A stretch of 64,000 bases of DNA, from the NCBI GenBank assembly GCA_947561395.2, contig OX387184.1, forward strand, positions 21,415,687 through 21,479,686, in the 5' to 3' direction. A model generated the notes under the pieces. The model was not told where the DNA came from. It saw only the letters and a list, made by a program, of their open reading frames with translations, and did no database searches. A program made the position numbers and the translations under genes. The DNA comes from Buxus sempervirens (taxonomy: Eukaryota > Streptophyta > Magnoliopsida > Buxales > Buxaceae). The first letter of the stretch is position 1; each line of letters opens with the position of its first letter. Below, piece after piece: positions 1-15,000 of the stretch.

Positions 1-3000
1 TCGGAAGTAAGGACATCTTTTAGTGCAAGAAACTCCAAAACCTGTGGAAGAGAATATCATATTCTAAAAATGATTTCCACCATATTTGGTTTGAAATTGT
101 ACAAAAAAAATCTCCAGAATGTTGATAACAGTAGCAACCATGTAGAAATAATTTACAGTTTTAATTATAATTTTAAACTCGTAAACAAAATCAACACATG
201 ATGTCAATAAACCTGCGTGCACAATACATGAATTAATTCCCAAAACTATGAATATATGCATATAAAGTTCAACTAACATTAAGTCCAAAACAGCACCTAT
301 GTTTTTCCCTTTTTTTATATTTTAGCTTTTTATTTTTTGGGAGGTACAGATCATCCAGCATCATATAACACCAATTCTTTTTTCTTCCCCTTTTCTCATT
401 CCAAGGAAAATGTGTGAAATTTTTTAGTTGCATATATATGGATCAAAACCTTTTACATGGCATATTAACTCAATTGCAAAACAATGTGCAATGACATGTT
501 CTATTTAAATACATATATAGCCATAAAAATATCCACAATTACAAGGCAATCTGACCTAATTTTTAGCATTAAATTTTTTCAAACCTTTCTAACAACTATC
601 GGTTTTTAACTATCCTGGTCCAAAAAACATAAGATCTGCATTTTCATACCACGGTTCATTTTAGGAGGACAAGACACAGCAGTTCTTTTGTTAATTTTAT
701 TTTTCTCACCAGTTAAGGAAGATTCTTAAAATAAAGAAATACAAACATCATATTCCCACATACAAGAAAGCAACACTGGAAGCTACGAGACAAACAGAAA
801 CTGGCTAGTCAGCTAGTAAAAAGGCACAAAGACAAGTGAGAATGCCAATGAGCGGTAAAGCATTGAAAATCCCATCCATGCAATTCTTAAGAAAATATTC
901 ACAAATGGAATAGACCTCTAAGAACATGCATACATACTGTTTAAGATCTCTTGTCGTTGTGGCCCAACTTCAAATTACAGTAAACTGTTTATATAATATT
1001 TTGCTACACAAAATATCAGTTTTTGATTGATTATCAGTTCAACAAAAAGGTAAAATTTCAAATACAAGGAAAAAAATGCTAGAAATCCAAACATGAATAT
1101 TCCTAATACGTAGTTGAATCAGATCAAGTTTCTATTAATAAATTAACTATTTTTTTAACCTTTAAAAACGTAAAATTGAAGTAAACATTTAAAAAAAACC
1201 ACTCCCCCCACCCCCACAAAATTACAAGTAAAATTCAATCAACCTCTTTAATGGCTATCAATGATTTGACATTAATATTCAAGGTCAAACCAGTTCAAAC
1301 GTGAATTATGATCCATAAATCCAGTCTAAATCACAGAAAGACAGTGTAATGGACACTTCTAATCTAAAACTAGTTCCATTCAGTGTGGATCAGGAAAAAG
1401 GGGAACACACTTAAGGTGATCTCCTAGCCTCAAATTTGACTTCTCCATGCTAAAAATAGGGGAAAACATCATCAGTAAAACTTTTAAGTGATCTACTAAC
1501 CTGAAATTTGATTTTTGCCCTGCAGAGAGGTTTTAATTATGAAAAAAATAATAGGATGTATACGTATTTAAAAGAGTCATGCATTTGTTGAATCACTTGA
1601 ATGATACTCAAAACAAAACCAACAAATATAAACAACATAAGAGTCCTTGACTGTTTTCATGACCATCAAAATCAAATGTAAACCATAAGAAACATATGAA
1701 TTTAGAATCGTTGCTTAGATGCATAAAAAGGCAAACATGATTCCGTTTTAATTGATATTTTGACAAAGCATAAAATATATAAAGCATCTTAATAGTTGCC
1801 AATGAAATTACACAGTATATAAAATCAATTAAAAGAATTTGAAATATCATCAATATATTTGCAAAAATTTACATACAGTGGCAAGCATTTCACTCATGAC
1901 TCAAACTTAAGATGAATATAGCAAATCAACTGAGCTGCCCCAATGACACATCAATATTGAATTAATAAAAAAAGACCACACTTGTATGTATCTGTCTCAA
2001 ATCATCTAAATATTGGTACTACATCCAAATCACATTATATTCCACTAAAAGGAAAGTTTGCACTACAGAGACCTTAAGAAGCTTTCGAAGAATAGGAATC
2101 TGATGATGGTCCCTTCTGCTCTGCTTCATTATGTTGTGCAGCATCTGCAGGCCTACAAAGCCAGAAAAAATCCATTCCTTTATCCATATGTGTGTACTAC
2201 TACATTAAAGTGCATATTTCCTGAGAGGAAGAACAATGCAATGATAGGTAAAAGTACCATTTTTACTAATTATATCAACCAAAACCCCCCGTGATTTTGT
2301 TTTCAGTATTGCATCAAGAATCATTGAAAGATCCCGTCGAGTACTGCAAATAAAGATATCAAAGGCGTTGAAGCAAAAAATCACGCGTAAGGATATGAGA
2401 TAATACATGATTCAGTAAGTTCTATGATTATTAAATAAGAATACTGAATGAGGAGCAAGATCCATTTAACCTTTGAATTGCCTTGTGATTGCAACTATCT
2501 CTGGATGCCGCAGTGACAAGCAAAAGTTTCAAGTAGCCTTTAGTGGCATCCTGTGTGTTGTTTTTTTGGGGGGGGAGAGATAGAGAGAGAGAGAGAGAGA
2601 GAAGCTTAGAATCAATGTCATCATAAAAATATGCATCACAAGAGATAGATGAAAAATATGTAGATGTTAATTGTTCTAGAAGCCCATTCCGCTGCATGAA
2701 TTATAAACCCTTCATTGCTCATAAAGCCCATGTGATGACAATGCTCCTAAAATAGCAAAATAGCATCACAAGAGATAGATGAAAAATATGTAGATGTTAA
2801 TTGTTCTAGAAGCCTATTCCGCTGCATGAATTATAAACCCTTCATTGCTCATAAAGCCCATGTGATGACAATGCTCCTAAAATAGCAAAATAAAGGACAA
2901 GAATTTAAACTAATTTCAGAATGTCAGGGTCATTTAAACTCTTGGGAAACAATCGACTTAGTCCTATGAAAAACATTTCAGGTACTAGACCCTTTTCTAT

Positions 3001-6000
3001 CTCCGTACTTGGCTTCTTAAAGGACATGAGTCCATAATTGGTTTACAGAAAGCTCAATGGCTAGGAGATTCTCTGCTCAGCTAAAAATTTCCTCATTGCT
3101 TCAACTTAGTTCTGCAAAGGGATGTAGAAGTAGCTGAGATTCAGCCATTGTCTGGAAATGGTCTTTCCTAGATTCCACCTTTTCAAGAAGATCCTAGATG
3201 GCTAGATCCTAAGACGTGATCAAACTTGCGCACCTTTTGATCCTGTAAACAATGTCATCATTGGCACTCTACTTTAAGACCAAACTCCAAAGGATTCTAG
3301 GCTCCAAACATAAGCAAATTTCCTTCCAATTCTCTTTTCAAGTTTATTAATAAGATTCTTTCCCTTTCTATGTTCTCTTAGTTAGGGACATTTAAAAAAC
3401 CTAATTTTAGTCATAATATCACAACTTTTCTATGGTTAATGGCCCATTAAAAACCAACACAACTGATGTTTTCCAATTTCCAAAAGATTAAAATACAATG
3501 CTAACTAAGCCTGTGATGCATATAAGGGGGAATTTAGTGCTATTGTTTCCATCAACCATGATATAACACAGGCTGTTTTTTTTAATTTTTTTTAACCTTA
3601 TGAAGATTCCAGATATCAGTTCCTTGATAAATCTGGAGGTCAAAAGACCGAATATTTTGCAGGAGCGTTAGAGTTTTGACACTGAAGATAAAGTTCTATA
3701 CAGACAAAGATATCAGGTGATTTTTTGCACCGCATGCAATGAATAAAAACTGAAGAATCTTGGAAACATTGCTACGCCAGTTCATGTGATCATAGAAAGG
3801 AAGATGATATTAGTATCCCACTGGACCTGTCTTCTAAGGAATTCAATAATATCTCAATTTCAGACATTTTGATAACTGGAAATCATAGTTTATTCAGGCA
3901 TAAAGATTGGACCCAAAATACAGTGTTCATCAATGAGTATATCTGATCTCACCAAGGCTGTGTTTTGAGGCCTGGATTTGGAAAGAAAAGAAAAGAAAAT
4001 GATAAAATTTTCTTTCTTTTGTTTGGTTAGAACGAAGGAAAGTGAGATTTTCTCTCAAATTTCTCTTCAATGTAAAAAATTCTTTCCAAAAAGGCAAAGA
4101 TTTTGAAAGAAAAGAAAATTTACCATCATTTACCACTACTCACACCACCCACCCATCCTACCACTACCATCACCCACCACCACCAACGCCACCATTGCTA
4201 CCACCCCGCCATGCCCCACAACCATCCCACCACCACCGGGGGGGGGGGGCGCAGAAAATTAGCTTATGAGGGGCAAACAATAAATCAGAATAAATTCAAC
4301 TAGATTAATATTCAAATGTTTAAGAAAATTAATTTCTTTTCTTCCCATTTTTCATCTCATCCAAACACCAGAAAAGAAAAGATTTTCTCTTCTCTTCTTT
4401 TCCTTTTAGGCTTATTTTCTTTTTTCCCCAAATCTAGGGTTACAAACACAGCCTAAGGATTAATGATAAACTACCAATTGTGTAAAGCCCAGTGAGAGAG
4501 GGACTTGGAAATTAGTACTATTCTTGCAGACAGCTGCTTTGAACAAGATTCTAATTTCTTATAATCTCATTTATTCGGTAAATGCCCATTGCATTCACAG
4601 TATGGTATCATTTTCTTTTTCTTTTTTTCTTCTTTTTGATGAATGATAGAAAAGTTATATTAAAATAAAGAGAGTACAAGAAAACCCATGAGAAATGGGT
4701 GCTTATACCCAATAACAGAACAAAACATGTAAACAGCAAAAGATAAGTAAATAAAAAACAGGAACTAAGAGGAGAGTGCCACAACAGACCAGTTACTTAA
4801 ATCATCTATAGAAGAGAAAGACTTAACCAAGAAGATGGGAGAACCAGTACATATTCAAAGATTTTCTGCTTTCAAATGACGTCCCTAAAAAAATCAACCG
4901 ATTATGGGTCTTCCAAATTGTCCAATGTGTTGAAAAGAAGGCTGCATGATACATTGTTTTACCTATTTTCTTAAGAAACAGTAACCGCCATTGATGGGAC
5001 AGATCGGTTAGGCTCTCCGGCAAAACCCAACAGATGTCCAGCAAGCCCAGAAGTGATCATCATCTAGAATGAGCTAACCCACAATGGACCAGTAGACAGT
5101 CCACTGATTCACCATCCTTGAAGCAAACTACACAACCATTGGGAGAGATCGCTATAAAGTTCCTCCGCCTTTGGAGATTGTCCAGGATATTGATGCTACC
5201 ATGAAAAGCAGTACACATGAACTTACTAACTTTGGGAGGGGTAGGAGCAAGCAAAAGGAAGGATGTAGGAAATAACGGCCAGTCCCTCGGATGTAGGGGC
5301 TCCAAGTGAGAGAAAAAGGAACTAGTGGAAAAAGACCCATGAGGAGACAAGGTCCAAAAGGGTAGATCAGGAGTAACGACATCAATAGAGACATATTTTA
5401 GACTAACCAAACAAGAACAGAATTCCTGCAATTCGACCGGCCAAATGCTGCGATGGAAAAGAAGGCACCAATTCAGACCCGAGGGGATTGAAGACAAAAT
5501 ATAGGAAACAAAAGGCTTCGACAATAAATGAATACGAAACAATTTAGGGAAGCGATGAGCTAGGATAGAATTCCCCCCACCAAGGATCCTCCCAAAAGTG
5601 CAAGTAAGTACCAGAACGAAGAATTAATTCCACCAAAGGGAATAAAAGAGAGGCCAAGGTTGAAATGGTTTTCAAAGAGCTAGCACCATGAATCTGAGCC
5701 ATTGGGTTAACCTTTCGACCATTCTGATGAGATCCATATTTGCTCCTTATGATTTTATGCCACAAAGATTATTTTTCCTCCTAAATTGCCCCAACCACTT
5801 TCCTAGAAGGGCTGAATTCTTCAGATAAGTGTTACCCAACCCCAAGCCTCCCTATGTCTTACTTAAGTACACCCCCTCACATATAACTAGGTGATATTTC
5901 CTAGATAGGCTACCCTCCCATAGAAGTCTCTCTGAAATTTCTCCAAAGCCTTGGTAACCTTTTTCGGGGCCCTAAAGATGGACAAAAAATACATTGGAAT

Positions 6001-9000
6001 GTTCGTCAAGGAGGCTCTAATTAATGTGATCTCTTCACTTAAGGATAGATATTTCTTTTTCCAAAGATCTAGATTTCTCTTGGTTTTCTCTACAACCGGG
6101 TTCCAAAACTACACAACCTAGGACGTGCCCCCAAAGGAAGCCAATGAACAGAATGGGCCAATCACAAGTCGCACAACCAATAGTCCTAGCACACTCTAAC
6201 AGCTTCTGTTTCTGAACATGAATCCCCAGCACACTACTCTTCTCTGAGTTCACCTTGAGGCCAGAGATCAATTCAAAGCTTCTCAGAATACATCTTGCCC
6301 AAAACACGTGGTCCCTAGAGTTTTCTAACAACAACAACGTATCATCTGCGAATTGTAGGTGAGAAACTGATATCCTAGAATTACCTATTAAGAAGCCTTT
6401 TATTAAACCTACTTTAACTCCCAAAAGGCGACTAAGCACATCACTAACGAAGTGAATAAAAAGGGATAAAGGGATCCACCTTCCTCAAGCCTCTAGAAGA
6501 AGGGAAATGTCCAACCACACTGATAGATTCAAATGGCGAATAAGCTCATAACTAACCGGTATGGTCTCCTTTATTTAAAAGTGGCATTGTTCTTGTAAAG
6601 CTAGATTTCATTCATGTAATGCCTGGATCTCTCAATAGTGTTTAAAGTTGCTGGAAGTTTAGGAGGAAGGCGAGCACTTCCAATTAATTTTATTATCTTA
6701 TATGGAAGAAGAGGAACAAGCACACCATAAGGTCAAGAAAGGGAGTAAGGTGACAGTTTTTTTCTTTTTCCTTTTTTTTTTTTTTATTTTATCAGTTAAG
6801 GTGACAGTTTTTTCCTTGACATCAAATTCTCTTCAATTGTATTCAGTGCCGAAAGAATTTTTTAGGACCTGATTACTCTTTAACTTTCGTAATAATCAGC
6901 AGTCCATTCATATTTGTATCAAACACAATTATTTTCTGTTACTGTATAGGCTATATATATGTATATAAAACATGTACAGAGTACTTCCCCTCTTTATACT
7001 CACTTATACCAAACAAAAATAAAATGTTCATTGCTCAAAAATCAAAATTAATTGCACATGAAGTTCTATATCTCATAAGGATTTTTCCAATTCCCTATAT
7101 GCTGCTCCGTTTTCCAGGTTTTTTCAATTTTTATTGTTCTTTGTTCTTTTAGGCATACCTATTTATATCTCCTTTCACCTTTATTTAAAGTCTACAAATA
7201 AGATAAATTTTAAGACATTAAGAACCTTAAAAATAAGGGAAAGAAGAACAACGACCCCAGTTACATATGTACAGATTGTACTTACTTTTCGTTTGCTTAT
7301 TCCTCCATCATCATCCAGCAACTCATTAAGCTTGTCTTCAACTGCAAGTATTTGAGGACAAATATCAGTATTTGAGAGACAATATACAACTAATACAAAA
7401 CCAATAATTTCTTACCTCCTTCGAGACGACCAATAGCAGCACCTTCCAATTGCTTTCTGGGTTTGTTTGTTGACTCTGGAGTTACCTCACTAACCTTAGA
7501 TTGTACACTGGATCTTCCCTTAAGTGAACTAGATGAACGAGATGATTTCATTAAATGTCTTGCCTTCGACATTTTTGGCTTGAGTTCAACCATGTCAGAT
7601 TTGTGCCTCCTGTTTGTACCAACAGAATCAAAAAACAGTTTGTCCATAGCGTTTCCAGTAAGAGAAGTCTCCAACAGTTTAACAGGGGCTTTGCTGAAAA
7701 TGCCTTCTGCTTCTCGGGAATCTTCCATTTGTTCAACAGCAGATGGTGATGTTCTCACTTTGTCCCCTGTTTTCAAAGATGCCTCTAATGATGAAACAGA
7801 AGATGCAGACTTTCCCACGTTGTCCTCCTTTTCCAACTGTTCAGGGGAAACTGCAGATTTTTGCATCATTGTATCTTCAATTTTTAACGAAACCTCTGCA
7901 GACTTCACTCCTGATAATGGAACAGAAGATGAAGATATTCCCACATTATCTTCATTTTCTACAGAGATATCCACCTGTCCAATGGCAGGTAAAGATGTAT
8001 TCTTGCTTTGTTCAGTTCGTAATGAAATGTCTGCAACTTTCTCTTGTTTATTGTCAAAGCAACCGGTAGTAGGCAACATATCATCTTTGTTGCTACAACT
8101 TTCACCGTCTTCAAATACCATTACAGGTTCAGGATATTCTTCATCTGAATCACCTTGAACAATTGCATCACTAGTCAGTGGATCACCACCAATATAGCCC
8201 CGGCATTGAGAAGAACCACAGACACATTTTTTGGCAGCAGCACCAAACACCCGCACATAGTTGTAGTCAAATGTAACCTCTTCACCCTGAGACAGTACAA
8301 ACACACACATGGAGTGGGAAAAAAAAAATCTCTGGACATGCAAACAAATAACGACAATGATACAGATACCATAATGCACAATCATGAATGAAATAAAACA
8401 GGCTGTGAGGAGAGAAAACTACAACCATAACAGTACTAACGCAAATAAATGATATCTGATGGATACTTACCTTCTTGATGTCCCTTATTGCAAAGAGTCC
8501 AATACACACTTCCCCATTCACCATCCACTGTTTCAGAAAGATAGATCATATCACTTAGAAGCATCTTGATGACAACAGACAAAACCAGCCTATGGCAATC
8601 ATGTAACTGGTTCAGAAAAACTGGAGTTATGTTATATAAGATTCTGAGCTCTTGCATGCAGGAAAAGTAGGATTTGAATATACTGAGAAAACTATTACCC
8701 AAAAACACAAGCAGATGAGATGGATGTGGACCACCATAGTTCAAATATCATTATACAAAGCACATGTCAAGGTTGATTAGATTAAACTCTATCGTCGGTT
8801 GGACACTCCCTTTTCTGAATTGGTTGAAAAGAATATCAAAGACCCAGAAAAATTTATACCTTAAAGACATACTTGTATCAGATGGTCGATGGAAATTCAA
8901 CTTGGTTCATAGACAACCTCCTTAGGTGAGGCCCTAATGCATCCTTGAATACTAGTAATATTTGCATATCTTCTCAGTCACATATTCAAGTTTTTCCAGC

Positions 9001-12000
9001 AGTCCCATGATGTGAATTCTCTTGCTTTAAGTTGATGTTCTCAAGGTTCAACCCTTCTAACAGTGTGAGTGACCAGCAAAACCAGACTAGTGATTTGGTT
9101 GTAGGTCCTGCTCACTGGTCTAAAATTTGCCCTGTTCATAATGATATCCTCCTATTACTTGTTGAAAAAAAATGGTCTAGAACTTAAGCTGGGCATAATT
9201 CATGGACCAGTGAGCTGGAGAGTTAATCTCATGGTGTAGCATGTGTGTTTCAATCATTAATAGCACCATTAATGTAAGAAGTGATAACTCAAGAGTCAAT
9301 AATATCAAATGCTAAGCTGTGATAAGGCATTGTACACTAGCAAAGCATGAGCTGTAAGCCTCACAAACATGCATTACACATAATAAACATAAGAAATAGA
9401 ATACATAGTACATCACATACACAAGGACAATATATAAACAGGCAAACGAGTCAAAAAAAAGATATTGCAAGTTAGTCATCAGATCGTTTCAGCTTCTGTG
9501 ATACAGTCTTAAAATAGTTCAAGAACCCTCAATAGGTTCGACCCAATTATGAAGTAAAACATGAAAATAGAATGAATTCAATATCAATTTAGGGTAAACC
9601 CTAGCCTTACTACTGTATGAGATTTAAATCTAACATAAGACCACTTCAAGATATGAGGCCTGAGACTCATTTACGACTCACAGATGAGGTTTAAGCATCA
9701 TGAGATCTGCCTCAGATGAAAATCCTTTAAGGCATTAACCTTACACTTAAGCCCATAGTGGCTTTTCCCTTGAGGCTCACCTAAAGGCAAGCAAGCCTCA
9801 AGGTGTAAACCCCACAAATCTTTTAAAACACTGATCTGGACAAAGATTTAGAACTTTTGTAATTGGAAACAGGCATCGCTAGAAACATATTTATCGTTCA
9901 AAACTGTTGCTGATTTATAGAACAACTTTCAGGGGATCTACAAGCAAATTAATTTCAGAACAAGGGATGAACTACCAATGAAAGCTATTGTTTATCAACA
10001 GTAGACATATCTGGCTTCTCCAATTTAAGAACTCAATTTGAGGTGTTCTAGTTTCCAGGTTGATCATATTCCCCTCAGGTAGGTGTAGTTCATATGGTAA
10101 TATTTTTTAATAAACCAAAGAGACCGCATGACCCCTTCACCATGGATGACTTATTCCTGAAGAAATTGCTACCATTTAACTGTAAGCCTGAAAATCAAGC
10201 ACAATCCTGACCAAGGAGGCTAGGCGAGACCCCGTTCAACCCATAGCTGGCATCTTAATGTTCAAATCTGTTTGATTCCGAGCTCCTATTTCATCATGTG
10301 CATGTATACTTTGGCTCTTTTCCACATTGAAAGTTCATCATCATGATGTCCAAAAAGTTGTTTTCAAAGTTGCAAGTTACGACCACAAAATTCCACCTTG
10401 TGTAATGACCATAAATCCCACACCTGAATTTAATAATAAAAGTGGGCACATACTGATCACCAGCTCATGTGTCTTAGTTCTGGCATATATCATTACAGTA
10501 TGCTTTTCTCCTCAATGTTTAATTATAAACTTTTAATTTCTTGCGCATGAATCATATGCAATAAAACTGTGAAAACGCAGATGTTAGAAAGATATCAATA
10601 GAAAATTTTCAAAGGATCAATTGTTACTGTAAATCAACTTAAAGATTCAAGGATATTAATTTCTAAAAATTATAGCTAAAGAATATATTGCTCACAAATT
10701 AACCAGCATAGTACATAGGGTACTATTGCACTTGCCCCTCCCACCAAAAGGGATCTACTCCAGCATATTTGTTCACTACCCAAGTGCTCAGATAGAATTC
10801 AAACATACAAATCATCCAGAAAATTTCTTCAAAAGAGAAGAAATTTACCGCGTAAATGCAAGTTTACAAATTCTTTTGATAAAGATGCACTGAATTCCCT
10901 TCATGATCCATGATCCTGAGCTGAATCCTCTGCACTAGTCGACTTCCCCTAAAAAAAGGACCATAACCCGATTAGGTCCTACCAGAGCAAGGTCCTAGGA
11001 GGGAGGACGGCAACGGATCCAACCTTTGACAATTTTACACAAAGTGGCTTCAATCAAACTCAAACCCACGTTTCAATGCTGACAGCACTTGGCTTTCACC
11101 ATCACACCAAATAATGATCCATTAGTCATCTTTCTTCATAAACCCCAAAAAAACTTAACAAAGGCCTTGTACAGTATCACCTTCATCACCCGACCAAACC
11201 ATGATAAGCATTCATTCCCAAGATACCACCCATCTACGTTCAATTTGGCTAATCCTCCTAACAAAAATCCGCTCCATTCTAGGTATTCCCATTGCAAAAT
11301 ATAATACTATGGTTGTCAATAAAATTTCCATTTCAAAAAATAATAATAAAAACCCTTGGCACAAAAGACTTAGAAATCCTTTAAAAATTTCCTAGATGTG
11401 GTCACCCAATTATTAGAAATCAAAGTCAACACCCTCTCAATTATCACAATGTATTCTTGGACCCAACAAGCACCAATTTCTGTTCAATCATATCATACGC
11501 ATAATCATGGAGGCCAAAACAATAATGCGCATCCAAAGAGGAGACAGATGGGCTTCCATCAATGGAACATCAAGCTAATCTCGATAGTAATGGTACAAAG
11601 ACCTAAGATACATCTGTCAGAAACAATGACATAGGGCCCATACTATATGAACAATGCAACAAGTGAATCTCTAACTCCTACCTGTGACAGGCATGGAAAA
11701 AAGGGCTGCATATCTCCTCCATTAGAAGTTAGTGTGGATTCTATTAGGAGAGGCCCAATTGGAGGCTTTAATTTTGAAAGAGTTGCGAGTTTCCAGCATC
11801 AACTTAAGGAGAACGAGTGAAAGAGCAGAAACCAATATCATGACACTGAAAAAAAAGGGTAAAGAAACTGCCATGTAGGGGCCAGGACCTAGATTTTTAT
11901 GACATTTATCCATGAAATCAATACAGATATTTTTAAGATGATTGAAAAAGCTATTAATCTTGCAAATTCAATTGGCCTAGGGCCCAGATGGAAGTTCAAA

Positions 12001-15000
12001 TCTCACTTCAGACCAGATGAAGATTTATCATTGAACATAATCCAAAACAATGATCCACACAAAAATGCCTTCTATCAACATGTTTCCTTGCTACAAAACC
12101 ATCTGTAAACAAACTAAAGATCATTCTACAATGACACCTCTATTTCCATTTTCCTTTCAGTACACCACTGCCATTTTTTCTTTTCCTTTTCCTCTCTCCA
12201 AGATTATATATGCATCTCCACAACGTTTTAAACTATTGTGCACACAGGCAACACTAGCTAATCTACCAAAGATAGCCTAAGAATCATCAAACGTGGTGTA
12301 AAGTATTAATATGGCACAATTAAACCAAACAATGAAAAAATTAGCTGTGTGTTGGTCTATATGAAGTATCTGTTATACATTAGAAAATCACAAACCATGT
12401 TAAAGCCAAAGATCCAAACTCTCCTCATCCTCCATGCACCTTCTAAATCTGCATTCAGATACTCCTTGATTGAAAAATCAACTGTATTCAACGAATTAAT
12501 TATATAATCAATAAAAATCTTTTGTTGATCAATTTTGTAGGATTGAATATAAGAATAATCATTTTAAGACCCAAGATGTCATTATCCCAACCAGTATTAA
12601 AAATTCCTAATAGCCAAAGAAATTATAAACCATTATAAAATGGAATTGCTATACCACATATATCTTACTGTTATTAAGTGATGATATTTGTAAAATTTCT
12701 GGCTAGCTTTGTGCTTGCCTCAGTGCATCAAGGAATTACAGTCTTGTTCAAGTGATCAAGCAACTTAATAAGTGAGAAATAAGTGCTCCACATAAGTCCG
12801 GTTAATATAATTTGGCAGGTTTGGAAAGAAAGAAGCAACGGGACTTTCCATGATTCAATTACAAGCAAAAACAAACTAGAATCACTGACCACCTTGCACC
12901 CCTGGGGGAATGGCTTTTTTTCGTGGAGGAATATTCACTAACTAGGCCTTTATCAAAAACTACAATCCTTGACCACCTTGAATCCCAGGGGGAATGGCTT
13001 TCTTTCGTGCAGGAAGATTCACTAACTAGGCCTTTATCAAATCACAAGCCTATTACTTAGGATTGTCAGGATGATTATACGAGAGTAGTAACTTTAGATT
13101 CAGGAAAATGTGGGTGGAACTTGGAAGACTCGGATTTTCTCTACATTCACATCTTGGTGGACAGGTGTTCAATTTCTGGAAAACAAATCAATATCTTTTG
13201 CAAAAAAGCTGTAAGTAATAAATTAAAAACATAAAATAAGAAAGTCTTTAGGAGAAATGAAAAAGGAGGATGATATTCTCTCTAAGATTAAGAAGTTGGA
13301 CGAATGAAAAGGGAAATTGGGACAGGATTTGGTGTATATAAAATGTTTTAAAACTGATTTTAAGCATCTAGCTCTGTTTGAGCAAGTTAGCTAGCACCAA
13401 AGATCCAGCCACAACACTGATGATATTAGAAGACAGAAATACCAGGAGTATTGTTATGCCAAAAATAAGGCTAAACATGATTGGAAGATTTGAAATTGAT
13501 GCCATAAGGACACCAAGATAGCAAAAAAACTCTTTCACAAAAATTTGCTCAAAAAGACAAGCATCTTCTAGGCAATTTTGGGCTGGACTCCCCTTAGATG
13601 TACTTCTCCTAAGGAAAGAGATGTATGTGAACCTCTTTCCTGAGGAAGAGGTCCTACACTTTGTCAAGGAACTTAATGATAACAAGACACCAAATCCAGA
13701 TATCTTCTCCTACGCATTCTTGCAGAGATGTTGGGATGCTCTGATTACTAATGATACATTTATTTTACTTATTTCCAACAAGGTGCAATTACCATTAAAA
13801 ATTATCAGCTCATTAGTTCACTGCAAGGTTTTTACATAATTTTCTCAAAGTTGTTTGCTTTATCATCTAACATTTGTTTTTTGTGCAAGGAGGCAAGGGA
13901 GCGTATAGATCATTTATTCCTTCATTGTTCTTTTACATGGGGAAATCAGATGTGTTTTCTTAAGATGATAGGTGTTTCGTGGATGCGCCCATTTTGAGCA
14001 GTGGAGGATAATGGGCCTAGAGTGCAGGGGCCGGAATAGAGAGGAATCGACGAATCTTTAGTGGTGTGGCATGTATGGATAGAGAGGAATCGACGAATCT
14101 TCAGTGACGAATATTTAAGTGTGGGCCAGGTGAGAGAAAATATTATCGCTACTATATCATTTTGGGTATCTATTAGACCTGAGTTTAGAGGAAGGAGTAG
14201 CTCCCAAGTGATGGGGGAGTGGAGACTGTTTTTTCTCTTCTGTTTCGACTACAGAAAGGGAGGCCCAAGATGGAGACCGTCAGAGGCCGGTGTTTTGAAG
14301 ATAAATATATATATATATATATATTTTTTTTTTTTTGATTGGTAATGAAAAATTATATTAAAAAGAAGCTGAAAACAGAATACATTGCTGTACACCAAAG
14401 GTGTACATAAACCTCATCCCCTCCCCATCCTCTACAAGTCATTGAAATCCTCACACATTAATACATCATGATATTTCAATCCCTTACAAGATTCCACAGC
14501 AAACGCCAAATATAGGATAAAACTAAGAGAGTATTTGAAGAGAGCATCTCGACATCTTTCTTTATTCTCAAAGATCCTGTTATTTCGTTCCTTCCAAACT
14601 GCCCACATCACTGCCCCTGGTGTTAGCCTCCAGAAGACCTTGAAAGGAGAGTCTCCTTTTGAGATCTTCCAACATAAAAGAAGTTGAGAAACGTCTTTAG
14701 GCTGGACCCAAGTTACTCCAAATCTGGCTAAGAACTCATTCCAAACTCCATTTGTGATTGGGCAATGAATGAGGAGGTGATTGACTGATTCCGCATCTGC
14801 TTTGCAAAGACTACATCTATTAGGAAGTTGCCATCCTCTCTTCATCAAATTATCCAAAATCAAAATTTTCTCCAGCACCGCTGTCCACAAAAAAAAACCT
14901 ACCTTTGATGGGAGTAAGGGTTGCCATAACAGATTATGGACCTTGAAATTGAGATTCCGCTTGCTAATAAACCCATACAGGCTCTTCACTGAGAAAACCC

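Noticed and set aside
7463-8158. 231-codon plus-strand open frame
   Set aside because: It is the antisense of the large ASHH2 exon 8286-7416, whose frame matches conserved SET/post-SET protein and good splice sites.
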